Source: Amycolatopsis sp. 2-15 (GTDB taxonomy: Bacteria > Actinomycetota > Actinomycetes > Mycobacteriales > Pseudonocardiaceae). From it: DNA of 64,000 bases. Within the stretch, counting starts at the first letter, position 1. Every line of letters starts with the position of its first letter. Shown one piece after another: positions 45,373-54,334 of this stretch. Below the pieces are notes generated by a model. That model was not told the origin of the DNA. It saw only the letters and a list, made by a program, of their open reading frames with translations, and did not search any database. Location of the stretch: positions 2,056,001 through 2,120,000 of the forward strand of contig NZ_CP127294.1 in assembly GCF_030285625.1 (NCBI RefSeq), in the 5' to 3' direction. The position numbers and the translations under genes were made by a program.

Positions 45373-46056
45373 TCAGAGCTTGCGCCCGATCTCGCCGGCG
45401 ATGATGCGGTGGGCGACCGTGAGCGGCTTGAGCTGCGGGCCGTCCGGCCACCAGCGCACGAGCTCGGTGATGCCCGGCTCCACCATCTCCAGCCCGTCGA
45501 ACAGCTCCTCGATCTCGGTGCGCGTGCGCCACGTCGCGCCGCCCAGCGAGCCGCGCGCGACGGCTTCTTCGAGTTCGCGCATCACCGCGGTGTCCTCGGA
45601 CTCGGGGTCGAGCAGGTGGGAGATGATCACGTAGGACCCGCGCGGCAGGGCGTCGATGTACTCGCGCATCACCTCGGCCGGCGCGCTGCGCTCGCCCTTG
45701 TGGTGGTGCAGCGTCGCGACCTGCGAGAGCGCGATCGGCTGGTGCCAGTCGAGGTGGGTGCGCACGGTCTCGTTGTCGAGGATGGACCGCGGGTTGAAGA
45801 TGTCGCCCTCGACGTAACGGTTGAGCTCGTTCTCCTCCAACAGCGTGCGGCCGCGGGCGGTGATCACGGGGTCGTTGTCGACGTACCCGACCTTCGACTC
45901 CGGGTTGACGCGCTGCGCCACCTGGTGCACGTTTTCGGCCGTCGGCAGGCCGGAACCGCAGTCGAGGAACTGCGTGCCGCGCGCGAATATCCTCACCGGC
46001 CGCGAATTATGCGACAGGTCGTGCTCGAATTCCGTCGGCGACCAACAAAGTCGCAC
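45373..46056 (-). pseudogene. SAM-dependent methyltransferase (DUF574/Methyltransf_19) lacking its N terminus
   Basis: The 227 residues carry the SAM-binding core of this family (QFLDCGSGLPTAENVHQVAQ, VGYVDNDPVI, ALSQVATLHH) through to a normal C terminus. The usual first 50-70 residues, with the ARVYDYLLGG.DNF motif, are absent: the GTG at 46056 is followed almost at once by the core, and the DNA before it is the end of dusB, five bases away. The gene was therefore cut at its 5' end, probably by a deletion that fused it to dusB. It may be translated by coupling to dusB but is unlikely to be fully functional. Confidence 0.7.
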
Positions 46057-46061
46057 CCGGG

Positions 46062-47207
46062 TCAGCCGCCCGAATGCATGTCCTCAGCCTCGGGCACACA
46101 GTCGTCATCCGGATCGTCCAGCCAACCGTGCGGCAGCGTCACCTTGCCCGGCGAACCCTGGCGGCCGCGGGGACCGTCGGCGTTCTCCGGGAACGGCGCG
46201 TCGAAGTCGAGGCGGGAGATGAGGTCGTCGAGCTCGTCGAGGCTCGACACCATCGCGAACCCACGCCGCAGCTCGGAGCCGACGGGGAAATTCATGAAGT
46301 ACCACGCCATGTGCTTGCGCAGATCACGCAGCGCCTTGGTCGCCCCGTCGTGCGCGACCAGCAGTTCCGCGTGCCGGCGCAACACGCGCGCGACCTCGCC
46401 CAGGTTGGGCCCGGCCGGAATCTCGCGCCCCGCGAACGCCGCCTCCAGCTCCCCGAACAGCCACGGCCGCCCGAGGCACCCGCGCCCGACGACCACGCCG
46501 TCGCAGCCGGTCTCGTCGACCATGCGCAGCGCGTCGGCCGCGGAGAAGATGTCGCCGTTGCCCAGCACGGGGATGCTGGTCACGGCCTGCTTGAGCTCGG
46601 CGATCTTCGACCAGTCGGCCTGGCCGGAGTAGCGCTGCGCCGCCGTGCGCGCGTGCAGGCTGACTGCCGCCGCGCCCTCGGCCTCGGCGATGCGCCCGGC
46701 GTCGAGGAACGTGCGGTGGTCGTCGTCGATGCCCACGCGGAACTTGACGGTGAACGGCACCCCCGCCTCGGCCGCCGCCGCGGCCGACTCGCGCACGATG
46801 TCCGCGAACAGCCTCCGCTTGAACGGCAGCGCCGCCCCGCCACCCTTGCGCGTCACCTTCGCGACGGGACACCCGAAGTTCGAGTCGATGTGGTCCGCGA
46901 GCCCCTCACCGGTGATGATCTTCACGGCCTCGCGCATGGTCTTCGGATCCACGCCGTAAAGCTGCATCGACCTGGGCTTCTCGTGCTCGCCGAAGGTCAT
47001 CATGTGCATCGTCCCGGGGTGCCGCTCCACCACGGCCCGCGCGGTGATCATCTCGCACACGTAGATGCCCGCCCCGTACTCCGCGCACAACTGCCGGAAC
47101 GCGACATTCGTGATCCCCGCCATCGGCGCCAACACGACCGGCGGATCGACCTGGTAGGGGCCGATCCGCAGGGCGGGCTTGCTCAAGGTGGCGGTCACGT
47201 CCTCCAT
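46062..47207 (-). CDS. dusB: tRNA-dihydrouridine synthase DusB
   Basis: DusB reduces uridines in the tRNA D-loop using FMN and NADPH. The 381-residue protein has the expected TIM-barrel start (PPVVLAPMAGITNVAFRQLC), the active-site region IDSNFGCPVAKVTRKGGGAAL with the catalytic Cys near 119, a substrate/flavin strand SLHARTAAQRYSG, and GNGDIFSA with VVGRGCLGRPWLF for FMN phosphate binding, then the C-terminal helical domain. It sits between two decayed genes (a DUF3558-like remnant upstream and the truncated methyltransferase downstream) yet is itself intact, as expected for a conserved housekeeping gene. Confidence 0.95.
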   Translation of the reverse strand: MEDVTATLSKPALRIGPYQVDPPVVLAPMAGITNVAFRQLCAEYGAGIYVCEMITARAVVERHPGTMHMMTFGEHEKPRSMQLYGVDPKTMREAVKIITGEGLADHIDSNFGCPVAKVTRKGGGAALPFKRRLFADIVRESAAAAAEAGVPFTVKFRVGIDDDHRTFLDAGRIAEAEGAAAVSLHARTAAQRYSGQADWSKIAELKQAVTSIPVLGNGDIFSAADALRMVDETGCDGVVVGRGCLGRPWLFGELEAAFAGREIPAGPNLGEVARVLRRHAELLVAHDGATKALRDLRKHMAWYFMNFPVGSELRRGFAMVSSLDELDDLISRLDFDAPFPENADGPRGRQGSPGKVTLPHGWLDDPDDDCVPEAEDMHSGG

Positions 47208-47243
47208 TGTCGCTTGTGGTGTCGATCACGTCGACCAGGGGGC

Positions 47244-47763
47244 TCACCGGGGCTGGATCGAGCCGTACAACGCCTGCGCGATAGTCGCCGCCCGGATCTT
47301 GCAGGTCTCCGGATCGCTTCGATCGGCATCCCAGTTGTCGATGGCGACTTTGAACGTCGCGTTGCTGTCCAGCACTGCCAGTTCGCACGCCTGGCCGCTG
47401 GGCAGCAGGCCCCACGCCGCCTTCTCGCCCAGGTGAAGCGCCGGATCCGCGACATACGCCCGGACGACGTGCCGACGTCGAACCCCGCACGCTGCCGTTC
47501 ACGGTGTTGACCTCCAGATCGAGGCGCACCGACGTCGCACCCCCTGCGTCGGCGAAAATGCACAGCCACCGCTCGCTTCCTTGGAGCGCCGTCTCGGACC
47601 TCTTCGGCGGCAAGTTCCTGACCCGCGCCGCGACCTCGTCGCAACTGGGCAGCGGCGCGGCTCCGTACTTCCCGTCCGAATGGTGGTCACGCCCGGCATC
47701 CTCGCCCGCTACGTCGCTGACGGCGACCCCAACCGAGCGCGTGGCGGGCCCGACCCACGACAC
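47244..47763 (-). pseudogene. Frameshifted DUF3558-like lipoprotein remnant
   Basis: One minus-strand frame encodes LPSCDEVAARVRNLPPKRS and ERWLCIFADAGGATSVRLDL, up to about 47475. The continuation, AYVADPALHLGEKAAWGLLP and then ACELAVLDSNATFKVAIDNW and CKIRAATIAQALYGSIQPR, lies in another frame and stops at 47244. A single missing base near 47465-47475 would join them. The spacing of conserved Cys and the ALYG ending fit DUF3558-type proteins (small actinobacterial lipoproteins). No signal peptide or lipobox is found at the 5' end, where the frame merges into DNA next to the dehydrogenase stop. The gene appears both truncated and frameshifted. Confidence 0.65.
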
Positions 47764-47767
47764 CCCA

Positions 47768-48808
47768 CTACGGCGACACCACCACCTTGATCGACGCCCC
47801 CGTATCCCGCTGCGCCTCGAACGCCGCCGTGATGTCCGCGAGCGCGAAGCGGTGCGAGATGAGCGGCCGGACGTCCACCCGCCGCGACACGAGCAGGTCG
47901 AACGCCTCCTGGCAGTCGCGGGGGGTGTAGGCGAAGCTGCCGAGCAGGCGGAGCTCCTTCTGGACCAGGTCGTCGACCGGGATGCTCAACGGGTGGGCCG
48001 CGAGCGCGATCGCGGCGATCGGCGCGGCGGCGCGGGCCAGGGAGAACGCCAGCGGCAGCACGGGCGCGGCACCGGAGCACTCGAACACCGCCCCGATCGC
48101 ACCCGAACGAGGTTGGTAGGGCGACGAAGTCGTGCCGCGTGAAGCGAACAGAGAGGCGCCCACATCGTCGGACGAGGGGTTCAACGCCTCATGCGCCCCG
48201 GCGGACATGGCGGCGGTGAGGCGGCGCTGTGAAGTATCCACCACGATCACATCACGGGCGCCCGCCGCGAGGAGGACTTGCACCACGCACTGTCCGATTG
48301 TTCCCAAGCCGAACACCAAAATCGGCTCGTCCAACGCCGGCGCGGCGTGGTGCACGGCCCGCACGGCCACCGACAGCGGCTCGAGAAAACAGGCCTCCTC
48401 CAATGGAAAGTCGCCAGGCAACACGAAGAGGTGCTGTCCGGAAACGGCGTTGCGCACCAGCACCTGGTCCCCGAACCCGCCGGAATGACCGGATCCGCCG
48501 GAACACAGATTCTGCCGCCCTTCCGAACACCGCGGACAAGACCCGCACGGCGCAGCCGGGTTCACCGCGACCCGATCGCCGACGCGCAAGCCGGCCACGT
48601 CAGAACCCACCGCCGTCACCGTTCCCGCGTACTCGTGCCCGAGCGGCACGCCGGGCGCGATCCACACGCCCTCGGTGTAGGAGTGCACATCCGAACCGCA
48701 GATCCCGCACGCCCCGACGGACAAGACCACATCGGACGGTCCGCACACCGGTGCGTCGACCTCGTCCAGGGAAAGGGTTTCGATCGCCTGCCAAGTGACT
48801 ACGCGCAC
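47768..48808 (-). CDS. Zinc-dependent alcohol dehydrogenase (medium-chain, sorbitol/threonine DH type)
   Basis: The 346-residue MDR protein has the catalytic-zinc motif CGICGSDVH (Cys near 34) and GHEYAG (His near 58), a structural-zinc cluster PCGSCPRCSEGRQNLC (about 88-103), and a Rossmann loop VFGLGTIG (about 163). It oxidises an alcohol or polyol with NAD(P). AGGAGG lies five bases before the GTG start. It diverges from the MFS gene across a shared control region with a TetR-type palindrome, so substrate uptake and oxidation are probably co-regulated. Confidence 0.92.
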   Translation of the reverse strand: MRVVTWQAIETLSLDEVDAPVCGPSDVVLSVGACGICGSDVHSYTEGVWIAPGVPLGHEYAGTVTAVGSDVAGLRVGDRVAVNPAAPCGSCPRCSEGRQNLCSGGSGHSGGFGDQVLVRNAVSGQHLFVLPGDFPLEEACFLEPLSVAVRAVHHAAPALDEPILVFGLGTIGQCVVQVLLAAGARDVIVVDTSQRRLTAAMSAGAHEALNPSSDDVGASLFASRGTTSSPYQPRSGAIGAVFECSGAAPVLPLAFSLARAAAPIAAIALAAHPLSIPVDDLVQKELRLLGSFAYTPRDCQEAFDLLVSRRVDVRPLISHRFALADITAAFEAQRDTGASIKVVVSP

Positions 48809-49004
48809 AACAGCCTCCTAAGTGGATGTCTTCCGGAAAATCCAAGTCCTTTGTGGCCGAGAAGAAAACCGCGGAGCCCCACCAAACCTCGAAAGCCGAC
48901 CCACGGTAACCATGCAATGCGCCGCACGGGTGAATCCGGAAAGATCAAGAAACCCGTTGCTGTACAAGAACTTTGTCCTGAATCGAGAAGCTCCGAAGTG
49001 GTGC

Positions 49005-49033
49005 TTGACACACTCTGAACCCGGGCGCAAGCT
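49005..49033 (+). promoter_or_regulatory. Candidate sigma-70-type promoter for the MFS gene
   Basis: TTGACA at 49005-49010 is a perfect -35 element. Seventeen bases on, CAAGCT at 49028-49033 is a weak -10. The predicted start of transcription falls just before the palindrome at 49041. Confidence 0.45.
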
Positions 49034-49040
49034 GTCTCGA

Positions 49041-49054
49041 ACCGACTAGTCGGT
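49041..49054. promoter_or_regulatory. TetR-type operator palindrome
   Basis: ACCGACTAGTCGGT is a perfect 14-bp palindrome of the kind bound by TetR-family repressors in actinobacteria. It sits at or just after the predicted transcription start of the MFS gene. No TetR gene is in the window. Confidence 0.65.
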
Positions 49055-49135
49055 CGGGAGCACTTCGGCTGAGGCACCTGATTCGCCTCCCTATCCACCA
49101 CCTGCATCCGCACCCCTGTGTCCGGAGGGTCTGTC

Positions 49136-50485
49136 ATGTCGTTCCCCGCACCGGTAACCCGCCCCAAGCTCTTCACGGGCAAACGCGGGCTGATGCTCGC
49201 GAGCATCCTGATCGTCAACTTCGTGGTCTGGCTGGACAGCGCGAAGTTCAGCCTGCTCAACCCGTTCTGGTCCACCGACCTGCACCTTTCGCCGAGCCAG
49301 ATCTCGAGCGTCACGGCGAGCTATCTGCTCGGGTACTTTCCCCTGCTGCTGCTCGCCGGCATCCTCGCCGACCGCATTGGCGCCAAGCTGATGCTCATCA
49401 TCTGCATCTCCGGCGTCACGGTGCTCTCGGCGACGATGGCGTTCGTCCACACCTACGACGAGATGTGGTGGCGGAACCTGATCTTCGGCGTCTTCTTCGG
49501 ATTCTCCTGGGCCCCATCGCAGCGGCTCCTTTCCGTGTGGTTCCCGGGCGCGCTCGGCGCCAGGGCGACGTCGACGTGGATGAGCTCGACCCTCATCGCC
49601 GGTGTGCTCGCGCCGGCGATCGCGCTGCCGCTGGCGAACCACCTGTCCTGGCGGGACGCGTTCATCGTGGTGGCGGCGCTGGGTGTGCCGGCGCTGGTGA
49701 TGCTGGTTCTGTTCACCGCCAACAAACCCGAGAAGCTGCGCGGGATCACGCCTGAAGAGATCGCGCGCATCCACGCCGAACACCGCGGGGTCGAGGTCCG
49801 CGAGAAGCTGAGCTTCCGTGAACTGCTGCGAGCGCTGAAGAACCGCAGCATCCTCACGATGATCATCGCGACCGCACTGGCGACGACCCCGACGTGGCTC
49901 TCGGGACCGTGGCTGCCCTACGGCCTCATCACCCTCGACAAGGTCAACCCCGACACGGTGGCCTGGGTCAGCCCGCTCATCGCGGCGATCCCGGTCCTCT
50001 TCGGACTCATCAACGGCACGCTGGTGACCCGGCTCTTCGGCGGCCGCACGCGGCCGTGGCTGGTGGCCGGGCCGGCGTGTGGTGCCGTCGGGTTCCTGAT
50101 GGGTGTGCTGCTGCACGATTCGACCTGGGTCCTGTGGGGATTCTTCATCGGGGCCTTCGCCTTCCTCTGCGATCCGATGTTCTGGGGCACGGTCAACAGC
50201 TACTGGGCCGGCATCGCCCGGCCGGAGGTCACCGGCACGCTCAACGGCGCGTCGGCGGCCATGCAGGTCGCGGTCGGCTGGATCATCACCGACCAGAGCG
50301 GGAAGTGGATCGACACGTCGGTGTCGGGCCGCGGCCAGCTCGACACCATCTGGATCGTCGGTGCGATCCTGTTCGCCGTGGCCATCATCCCGGTCCTTCT
50401 GTCCAAAGAGGTACGGGTGCACCAGGCCGTGGCGGGCGACCTCAAGCCGACGTTGCCGGCCCGGACCACCGATCCGGTGTCCTGA
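49136..50485 (+). CDS. MFS transporter (anion:cation symporter-like)
   Basis: The 449-residue protein has about 12 hydrophobic segments in two halves and the cytoplasmic loop-2 motif GILADRIGAKLMLI between helices 2 and 3. The start (LMLASILIVNFVVWLDSAKFSLLNPF) and overall layout resemble transporters of organic acids and sugar acids. GGAGGG (49124-49129) lies six bases before ATG 49136, which is preferred to the in-frame GTG 49118. It probably imports the substrate of the adjacent dehydrogenase or of the catabolic operon that converges on it. Confidence 0.88.
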   Translation: MSFPAPVTRPKLFTGKRGLMLASILIVNFVVWLDSAKFSLLNPFWSTDLHLSPSQISSVTASYLLGYFPLLLLAGILADRIGAKLMLIICISGVTVLSATMAFVHTYDEMWWRNLIFGVFFGFSWAPSQRLLSVWFPGALGARATSTWMSSTLIAGVLAPAIALPLANHLSWRDAFIVVAALGVPALVMLVLFTANKPEKLRGITPEEIARIHAEHRGVEVREKLSFRELLRALKNRSILTMIIATALATTPTWLSGPWLPYGLITLDKVNPDTVAWVSPLIAAIPVLFGLINGTLVTRLFGGRTRPWLVAGPACGAVGFLMGVLLHDSTWVLWGFFIGAFAFLCDPMFWGTVNSYWAGIARPEVTGTLNGASAAMQVAVGWIITDQSGKWIDTSVSGRGQLDTIWIVGAILFAVAIIPVLLSKEVRVHQAVAGDLKPTLPARTTDPVS

Positions 50486-50501
50486 AGCACATGAGCTGAA
50501 G

Positions 50502-50536
50502 AAGGGGCTTCCCCGCACCGCGCGGGGAAGCCCCTT
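50502..50536. terminator. Strong bidirectional terminator between MFS and LLM genes
   Basis: AAGGGGCTTCCCCGC pairs perfectly (15 bp) with GCGGGGAAGCCCCTT across a 5-nt loop, with a short T-run on the + strand and the convergent LLM stop codon at 50545. Confidence 0.9.
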
Positions 50537-50544
50537 TCGGCGTT

Positions 50545-51789
50545 TCAGCCCGCGGTGACCGCGGAGGGGAAGCGTTCCGCGATCCGCTGCTGGCTCACTT
50601 TGGGCGTCCAGCGGTCCTCGAGCCCGGCCCAGATGTCACGCAGCTTCGGGATCACCTGCGTGCCGAACAGCTGGTTGTTCATCGCCGCGACCTCTTCGGG
50701 CAGGTTGCCGACGTGCATGCAGGTGATGAGCTGGCCGATCCGCAGGTCCGTCACGAGGTCGCGCACGCGCTGCTCGACCCGTTCCGGCGTGCCGGCGATG
50801 ATGTAGCCGAGCTCGTCGTACTCCCAGAAGGACAGCTCGCCGTTCTGGGCCTTCATGCGTTCCTCATTGGACATCGTGCGCGCCCGCGTGAGGTTGGCCT
50901 TGATCGACGGCAGCGAGTTGTAGCCCGGCGGCGTCGCGAACTCCAGCGCCGTGGGGTTCTGGCGGTAGAAGTACTTCACGGCGTCGCCGTAGAGCCGCTC
51001 GGCCTCGGCGTCGCTGTCGGCGCAGCAGATGATCTGCGTGAACGCCATGCGGTTCGGGTTCGTGTCGGCGCCCTGCTGCTCGGTGTAGTCCCAGAAGCCC
51101 TTCACGATCGGTTCGGCGCTCTGCTTGCCGCTGAAGGAGAGGTAGCCATAGCAGTAGTTGAAGGCGTTGACCACATCCCAGGTCTCCACGCTGCCGCTGC
51201 CCGGGATCCACACGGGAATCTCGTCCTGCACCGGCCGCGGCCACGTGTTGACGTAGCGCAGCTTCGTGTACTTCCCGTTGAAGGGGAACGGTTCTTCGGA
51301 CTTCCACGCGCGCGTGATGAGGTCACGGGCTTCGTGGAAGCGGTCGCGGAGCTCGATCGGTGGCACGCCGTAGGAGAAGGCCGTGTCCATCGGGGTGCCG
51401 AACACCATGCCGGCGATGATGCGGCCACCGGAGATGGTGTCGAGCATCGCGATCTCCTCGGCCACGCGCACCGGCGGGTTGTACAGCGCGAGCGAGTTGC
51501 CGCACAGCGCGATCGCGGAGTTCTGTGTGGTCCCGGCGAGGATGGCGGCGATCAGGTTGGGCGACGGCGTCATCGCGAGTGATGTTTGGTGGTGTTCGTT
51601 CAACAACAGGGAGTCCCAGCCGAGGCCGTCGGCTTGCTGCATCAGGCGCAGGTAGGTGTGGTAATCCTCGTGCACCTGCGACGGGTCGGCCACCGACGCC
51701 GGCGGCGTGACCCACGAGCTGTGCACGGTGCTGCCGTAGTCGTCGGGGAGCTTGGTGTAGTACTGCTGTGCGAACCAGTGGAACTTCAC
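50545..51789 (-). CDS. LLM-class (luciferase-like) FMN-dependent monooxygenase
   Basis: The 414-residue TIM-barrel protein has the family start (MKFHWFAQQYYTKLPDDYG), the LLNEHHQTSLAMTPSPNLIAA stretch typical of bacterial luciferase-like monooxygenases, the LDTISGGRIIAGMVFGTP phosphate-binding region, and WIPGSGSVET. These enzymes oxidise substrates with O2 and reduced FMN supplied by a separate reductase; a candidate reductase is encoded at 54335. The gene is last in a minus-strand operon of SDR, hydrolase and SDR genes. A type II Baeyer-Villiger or hydroxylation role is therefore plausible. It starts at GTG 51789 after AAAGGCAGG. Confidence 0.9.
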   Translation of the reverse strand: MKFHWFAQQYYTKLPDDYGSTVHSSWVTPPASVADPSQVHEDYHTYLRLMQQADGLGWDSLLLNEHHQTSLAMTPSPNLIAAILAGTTQNSAIALCGNSLALYNPPVRVAEEIAMLDTISGGRIIAGMVFGTPMDTAFSYGVPPIELRDRFHEARDLITRAWKSEEPFPFNGKYTKLRYVNTWPRPVQDEIPVWIPGSGSVETWDVVNAFNYCYGYLSFSGKQSAEPIVKGFWDYTEQQGADTNPNRMAFTQIICCADSDAEAERLYGDAVKYFYRQNPTALEFATPPGYNSLPSIKANLTRARTMSNEERMKAQNGELSFWEYDELGYIIAGTPERVEQRVRDLVTDLRIGQLITCMHVGNLPEEVAAMNNQLFGTQVIPKLRDIWAGLEDRWTPKVSQQRIAERFPSAVTAG

Positions 51790-51820
51790 GTGCGCACCTG
51801 CCTTTCGGAGGAGTAGGGGT

Positions 51821-52582
51821 TCAGCCCGCTGCCATGGAGCCGCCGTCGACGCGGTAGGTCTCGCCGTTGACGAAGGCCGACTCGTCGGAAGCCAGGTACA
51901 GCACCATGTTCGCGATGTCCGACGGCAGCCCGGCGCGCGGGGACGCGGTGCCGGGCAGCGACTTCTCCGGCAGGTCGGGTACGGCGTCGAGCAGCTGCTG
52001 CGTCTGGATCACGCCCGGTGCGATCGCGTTGCAGCGGATGCCCTGACGTCCGTGCTGCGCCGCGATGTACCGCGTCAACCCGACGACGGCGGCCTTGGTG
52101 GTGCCGTACGCCGTGAGCCCGCCGCTCCCGCGCAGCCCGCCGATCGACGCCATGTTCACGATCGAACCGCCGCGGCCGGCCCCGACCATGTGCGGAAGTG
52201 CGAATTTGCACACCAGGAAGATGCTCCGCACGTTCGTGGCAAACGCCCGGTCCCACAGCATAATGTCGGTGTCGATCACCGTGGTGTCGCCGAACCACGC
52301 GTCGGGGCCGACGAGCGCGGCGTTGTTGTGGATCACGTCCACTCGCCCGTGCCGTTCGATCATCGCGGCGACCATGTCCTCAATGGACTGTTGATCGGTG
52401 GCGTCGAACCGCACGGCGCTCGCCGTGTCACCGATCTTCTCGGCCACCAGCTTGGCGCCATCCTCGTTGATGTCCGCGACCACCACGGTCGCGCCTTCAC
52501 GCGCGAGCGTGTACGCGGTCTCGCGGCCGATGCCCGCCGCGCCCCCGGTGACCAGTGCGACCTTGCCGTCTACCCTGCCCAT
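51821..52582 (-). CDS. SDR family oxidoreductase (first of two in the operon)
   Basis: The 253-residue classical SDR has TGGAAGIGRE (about 12-21) for NAD(P), DINEDG after strand 2 (favouring NAD), NNAALVG, a catalytic Ser in NMASIGG, YGTTK (Tyr/Lys near 156-160), and the C-terminal FVNGETYRVDGGSM ending. It lies 31 nt before the LLM gene and 12 nt after the hydrolase. GAGAGGA precedes ATG 52582. In this setting it probably oxidises a ring or side-chain alcohol to the ketone used by the monooxygenase. Confidence 0.92.
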   Translation of the reverse strand: MGRVDGKVALVTGGAAGIGRETAYTLAREGATVVVADINEDGAKLVAEKIGDTASAVRFDATDQQSIEDMVAAMIERHGRVDVIHNNAALVGPDAWFGDTTVIDTDIMLWDRAFATNVRSIFLVCKFALPHMVGAGRGGSIVNMASIGGLRGSGGLTAYGTTKAAVVGLTRYIAAQHGRQGIRCNAIAPGVIQTQQLLDAVPDLPEKSLPGTASPRAGLPSDIANMVLYLASDESAFVNGETYRVDGGSMAAG

Positions 52583-52594
52583 TTCGATGTCCTC

Positions 52595-53368
52595 TCAGGA
52601 ATCCAGGAAAGCGGTGACCACGGACACGAATTCGTCTTCCTGCTCGACCATCGGGTAGTGCCCGGCGTCGTCGATCACGGTGACCTTGGCGTCGGGCACG
52701 AGCCGCGCGAACTCCTCGGCGTAAGCGGTGGTCACGAGGCCGTCGGACGCGCCGTTGACCACGAGCGTCGGCGCGGAGATCAGCGGCAGCCGGCGCCGGA
52801 GCCCGCGTTCGGCGATGGGCCACATGAACTTCGTGGCCGAGCCGAGGTTGCGGGCGGAGAACAGGATCCCCGCGTGGGGGTCTTCGGGGTCGGGCACGAA
52901 GTTCGTCGGCTCTTGCTCGGGCGGGCCGGCGTGCCACTTGGCGGCCTTCACGTCGGCGGCCGCGCCGAACGGGTCGAGTGAAGGCTGGTCGTCGAGCCAG
53001 ATTCCGAACGGATCCACCAGCACGAGCCGCCGCACGAGTTGGGGAGCGATCACGGCGAGTTCGGCTGCGAACATCCCGCCGAGCGAGTGCCCGACGACGT
53101 CCACCTGCTCCAGCCCCCACGAGCTGACCAGTTCGCGGTGGAACAGGGCGACGTCGAGCACGTCGGTGAAGTGCTCGAACCCGGTCGACTTCCCGTAACC
53201 CGGCAGCTCGGGCGCGAGCACCCGCCGCGACTCGGCGAGCCGCTTCAGGAAGCCGGCGCCGCCGGGGTGGCGCTCGTACCCGTGCAGGTACAGCAAGGGC
53301 GACCCGCTGCCGTCCTCCCAGAGGTCGACCTCGAACCGCCCGATGCCTGCGATGTCCAGCGTTGTCAT
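52595..53368 (-). CDS. Alpha/beta-fold hydrolase
   Basis: The frame is open upstream, but GGAGG sits eight bases before ATG 53368, giving 257 residues. The fold is clear: LLYLHGYERHPGG oxyanion loop, VVGHSLGGMFAAE nucleophile elbow (Ser near 98), an acid in VVNGASDGLV, and DDAGHYPMVEQ with the catalytic His. It probably opens an ester, lactone or C-C bond made by the monooxygenase. Overlap-free gaps of 12 and 17 nt tie it to both SDR genes. Confidence 0.9.
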   Translation of the reverse strand: MTTLDIAGIGRFEVDLWEDGSGSPLLYLHGYERHPGGAGFLKRLAESRRVLAPELPGYGKSTGFEHFTDVLDVALFHRELVSSWGLEQVDVVGHSLGGMFAAELAVIAPQLVRRLVLVDPFGIWLDDQPSLDPFGAAADVKAAKWHAGPPEQEPTNFVPDPEDPHAGILFSARNLGSATKFMWPIAERGLRRRLPLISAPTLVVNGASDGLVTTAYAEEFARLVPDAKVTVIDDAGHYPMVEQEDEFVSVVTAFLDS

Positions 53369-53385
53369 GCGGGAACCTCCATTCC

Positions 53386-54177
53386 TCAGTCGGTGAACTG
53401 GCCGCCCGCCGGGTGCAGCATCTGGCCGGTGACGAACGACGATTCGGCGGACGCGAGCCACAGCACCGCGTTCGCCTGCTCGTCGGCGGTGCCGAGGCGG
53501 TTCATCGGCGTGATGCTCATCGCCGAGGAGTAGGCCGCCTCGTTGTCCTCGATGCCGGCGATCATCGGCGTCGCGGTGTAGCCGGGGCCCACGGCGTTCA
53601 CGCGGACGCCGGTGGTGGCGAGCTCGAGGCCGAGGACCTTGGTGAGCATCCAGACGCCGGCCTTCGAGGTGCAGTACGGCGCCGCGCCGGCGAGCGGGAT
53701 CTTCGCCGCGCTCGAAGCGATGTTGACAATCGAACCGCCGTCACCCTGGTCGAGCATCTGCCGGGCGAGTGCGCGGTCGGTCATCATCACGCCCAGGACG
53801 TTGACGTCCAGCACCCGCCGGAACGCCTCCGTCGCCAGGTTCACCACGTGCGTCGCGTCGCCGTTCTCGGCGCGGGTCTCGACGTTGCTCATTCCCGCCG
53901 CGGTCGCGATGCCCGCCGCGGCCACGCCGACGTCGACCCGGCCGAACTCGGCTACCGCCGCGGCGACGAGGGCGTCGCAGTCGGCTTCGCTCGTGGTGTC
54001 TGTTCGTTTGTACACAGCCTTTTGGCCGATTTCTTCCACCAGCCGTAAGGTTTCGCTCGCATCTTGCACGTCGCCGATCACCACGTGTGCGCCCTCGCGC
54101 GCGAAGCGCACCGCGGTGGCCCGGCCGATGCCGCTCGCGCCGCCCGTGACGACGGCGATCTTGTTCTCCAGTGCCAT
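53386..54177 (-). CDS. SDR family oxidoreductase (second of the operon)
   Basis: The 263-residue protein has TGGASGIGRA (about 12-21), DVQDASET, a catalytic Ser in NIASSAAKIPL, YCTSK (YxxxK near 164) and FVTGQMLHPAGGQF at the C terminus. ATG 54177 (MALENK) is chosen; ATG 54183 is two codons upstream and neither has a strong ribosome site. It is the first gene of the minus-strand operon ending in the LLM gene. It resembles the other SDR only in the fold motifs, so the two probably act on different steps. Confidence 0.92.
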   Translation of the reverse strand: MALENKIAVVTGGASGIGRATAVRFAREGAHVVIGDVQDASETLRLVEEIGQKAVYKRTDTTSEADCDALVAAAVAEFGRVDVGVAAAGIATAAGMSNVETRAENGDATHVVNLATEAFRRVLDVNVLGVMMTDRALARQMLDQGDGGSIVNIASSAAKIPLAGAAPYCTSKAGVWMLTKVLGLELATTGVRVNAVGPGYTATPMIAGIEDNEAAYSSAMSITPMNRLGTADEQANAVLWLASAESSFVTGQMLHPAGGQFTD

Positions 54178-54334
54178 GACCATGCGCTCGACTGTGACCT
54201 GCGGCACGCGGTTGCGACAACGGAAGTTCGTGCGCGCTGCGGGCCTGCGGCATGTGCGGATTCCCATTGCCGCCGCGCGGGGCTGCCGCTGACGATGAGG
54301 TGGCCAAGTCAGCACGAGTGACGGGTGGTGGATC

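Larger units (their letters stand above)
48809..49135. promoter_or_regulatory. 327-nt divergent control region between alcohol dehydrogenase and MFS transporter genes
   Basis: Locally AT-richer than its surroundings. It contains AGGAGG for the dehydrogenase at the left edge, TTGACA and the ACCGACTAGTCGGT palindrome to the right, and GGAGGG before the MFS start. Short ORFs here (for example the minus-strand frame 48818-49030) show no recognisable product. No RNA gene was found. Confidence 0.7.

Noticed and set aside
48818..49030. Small minus-strand ORF in the divergent control region
   Set aside because: No ribosome site, atypical codon use and no recognisable product; it overlaps the promoter elements.
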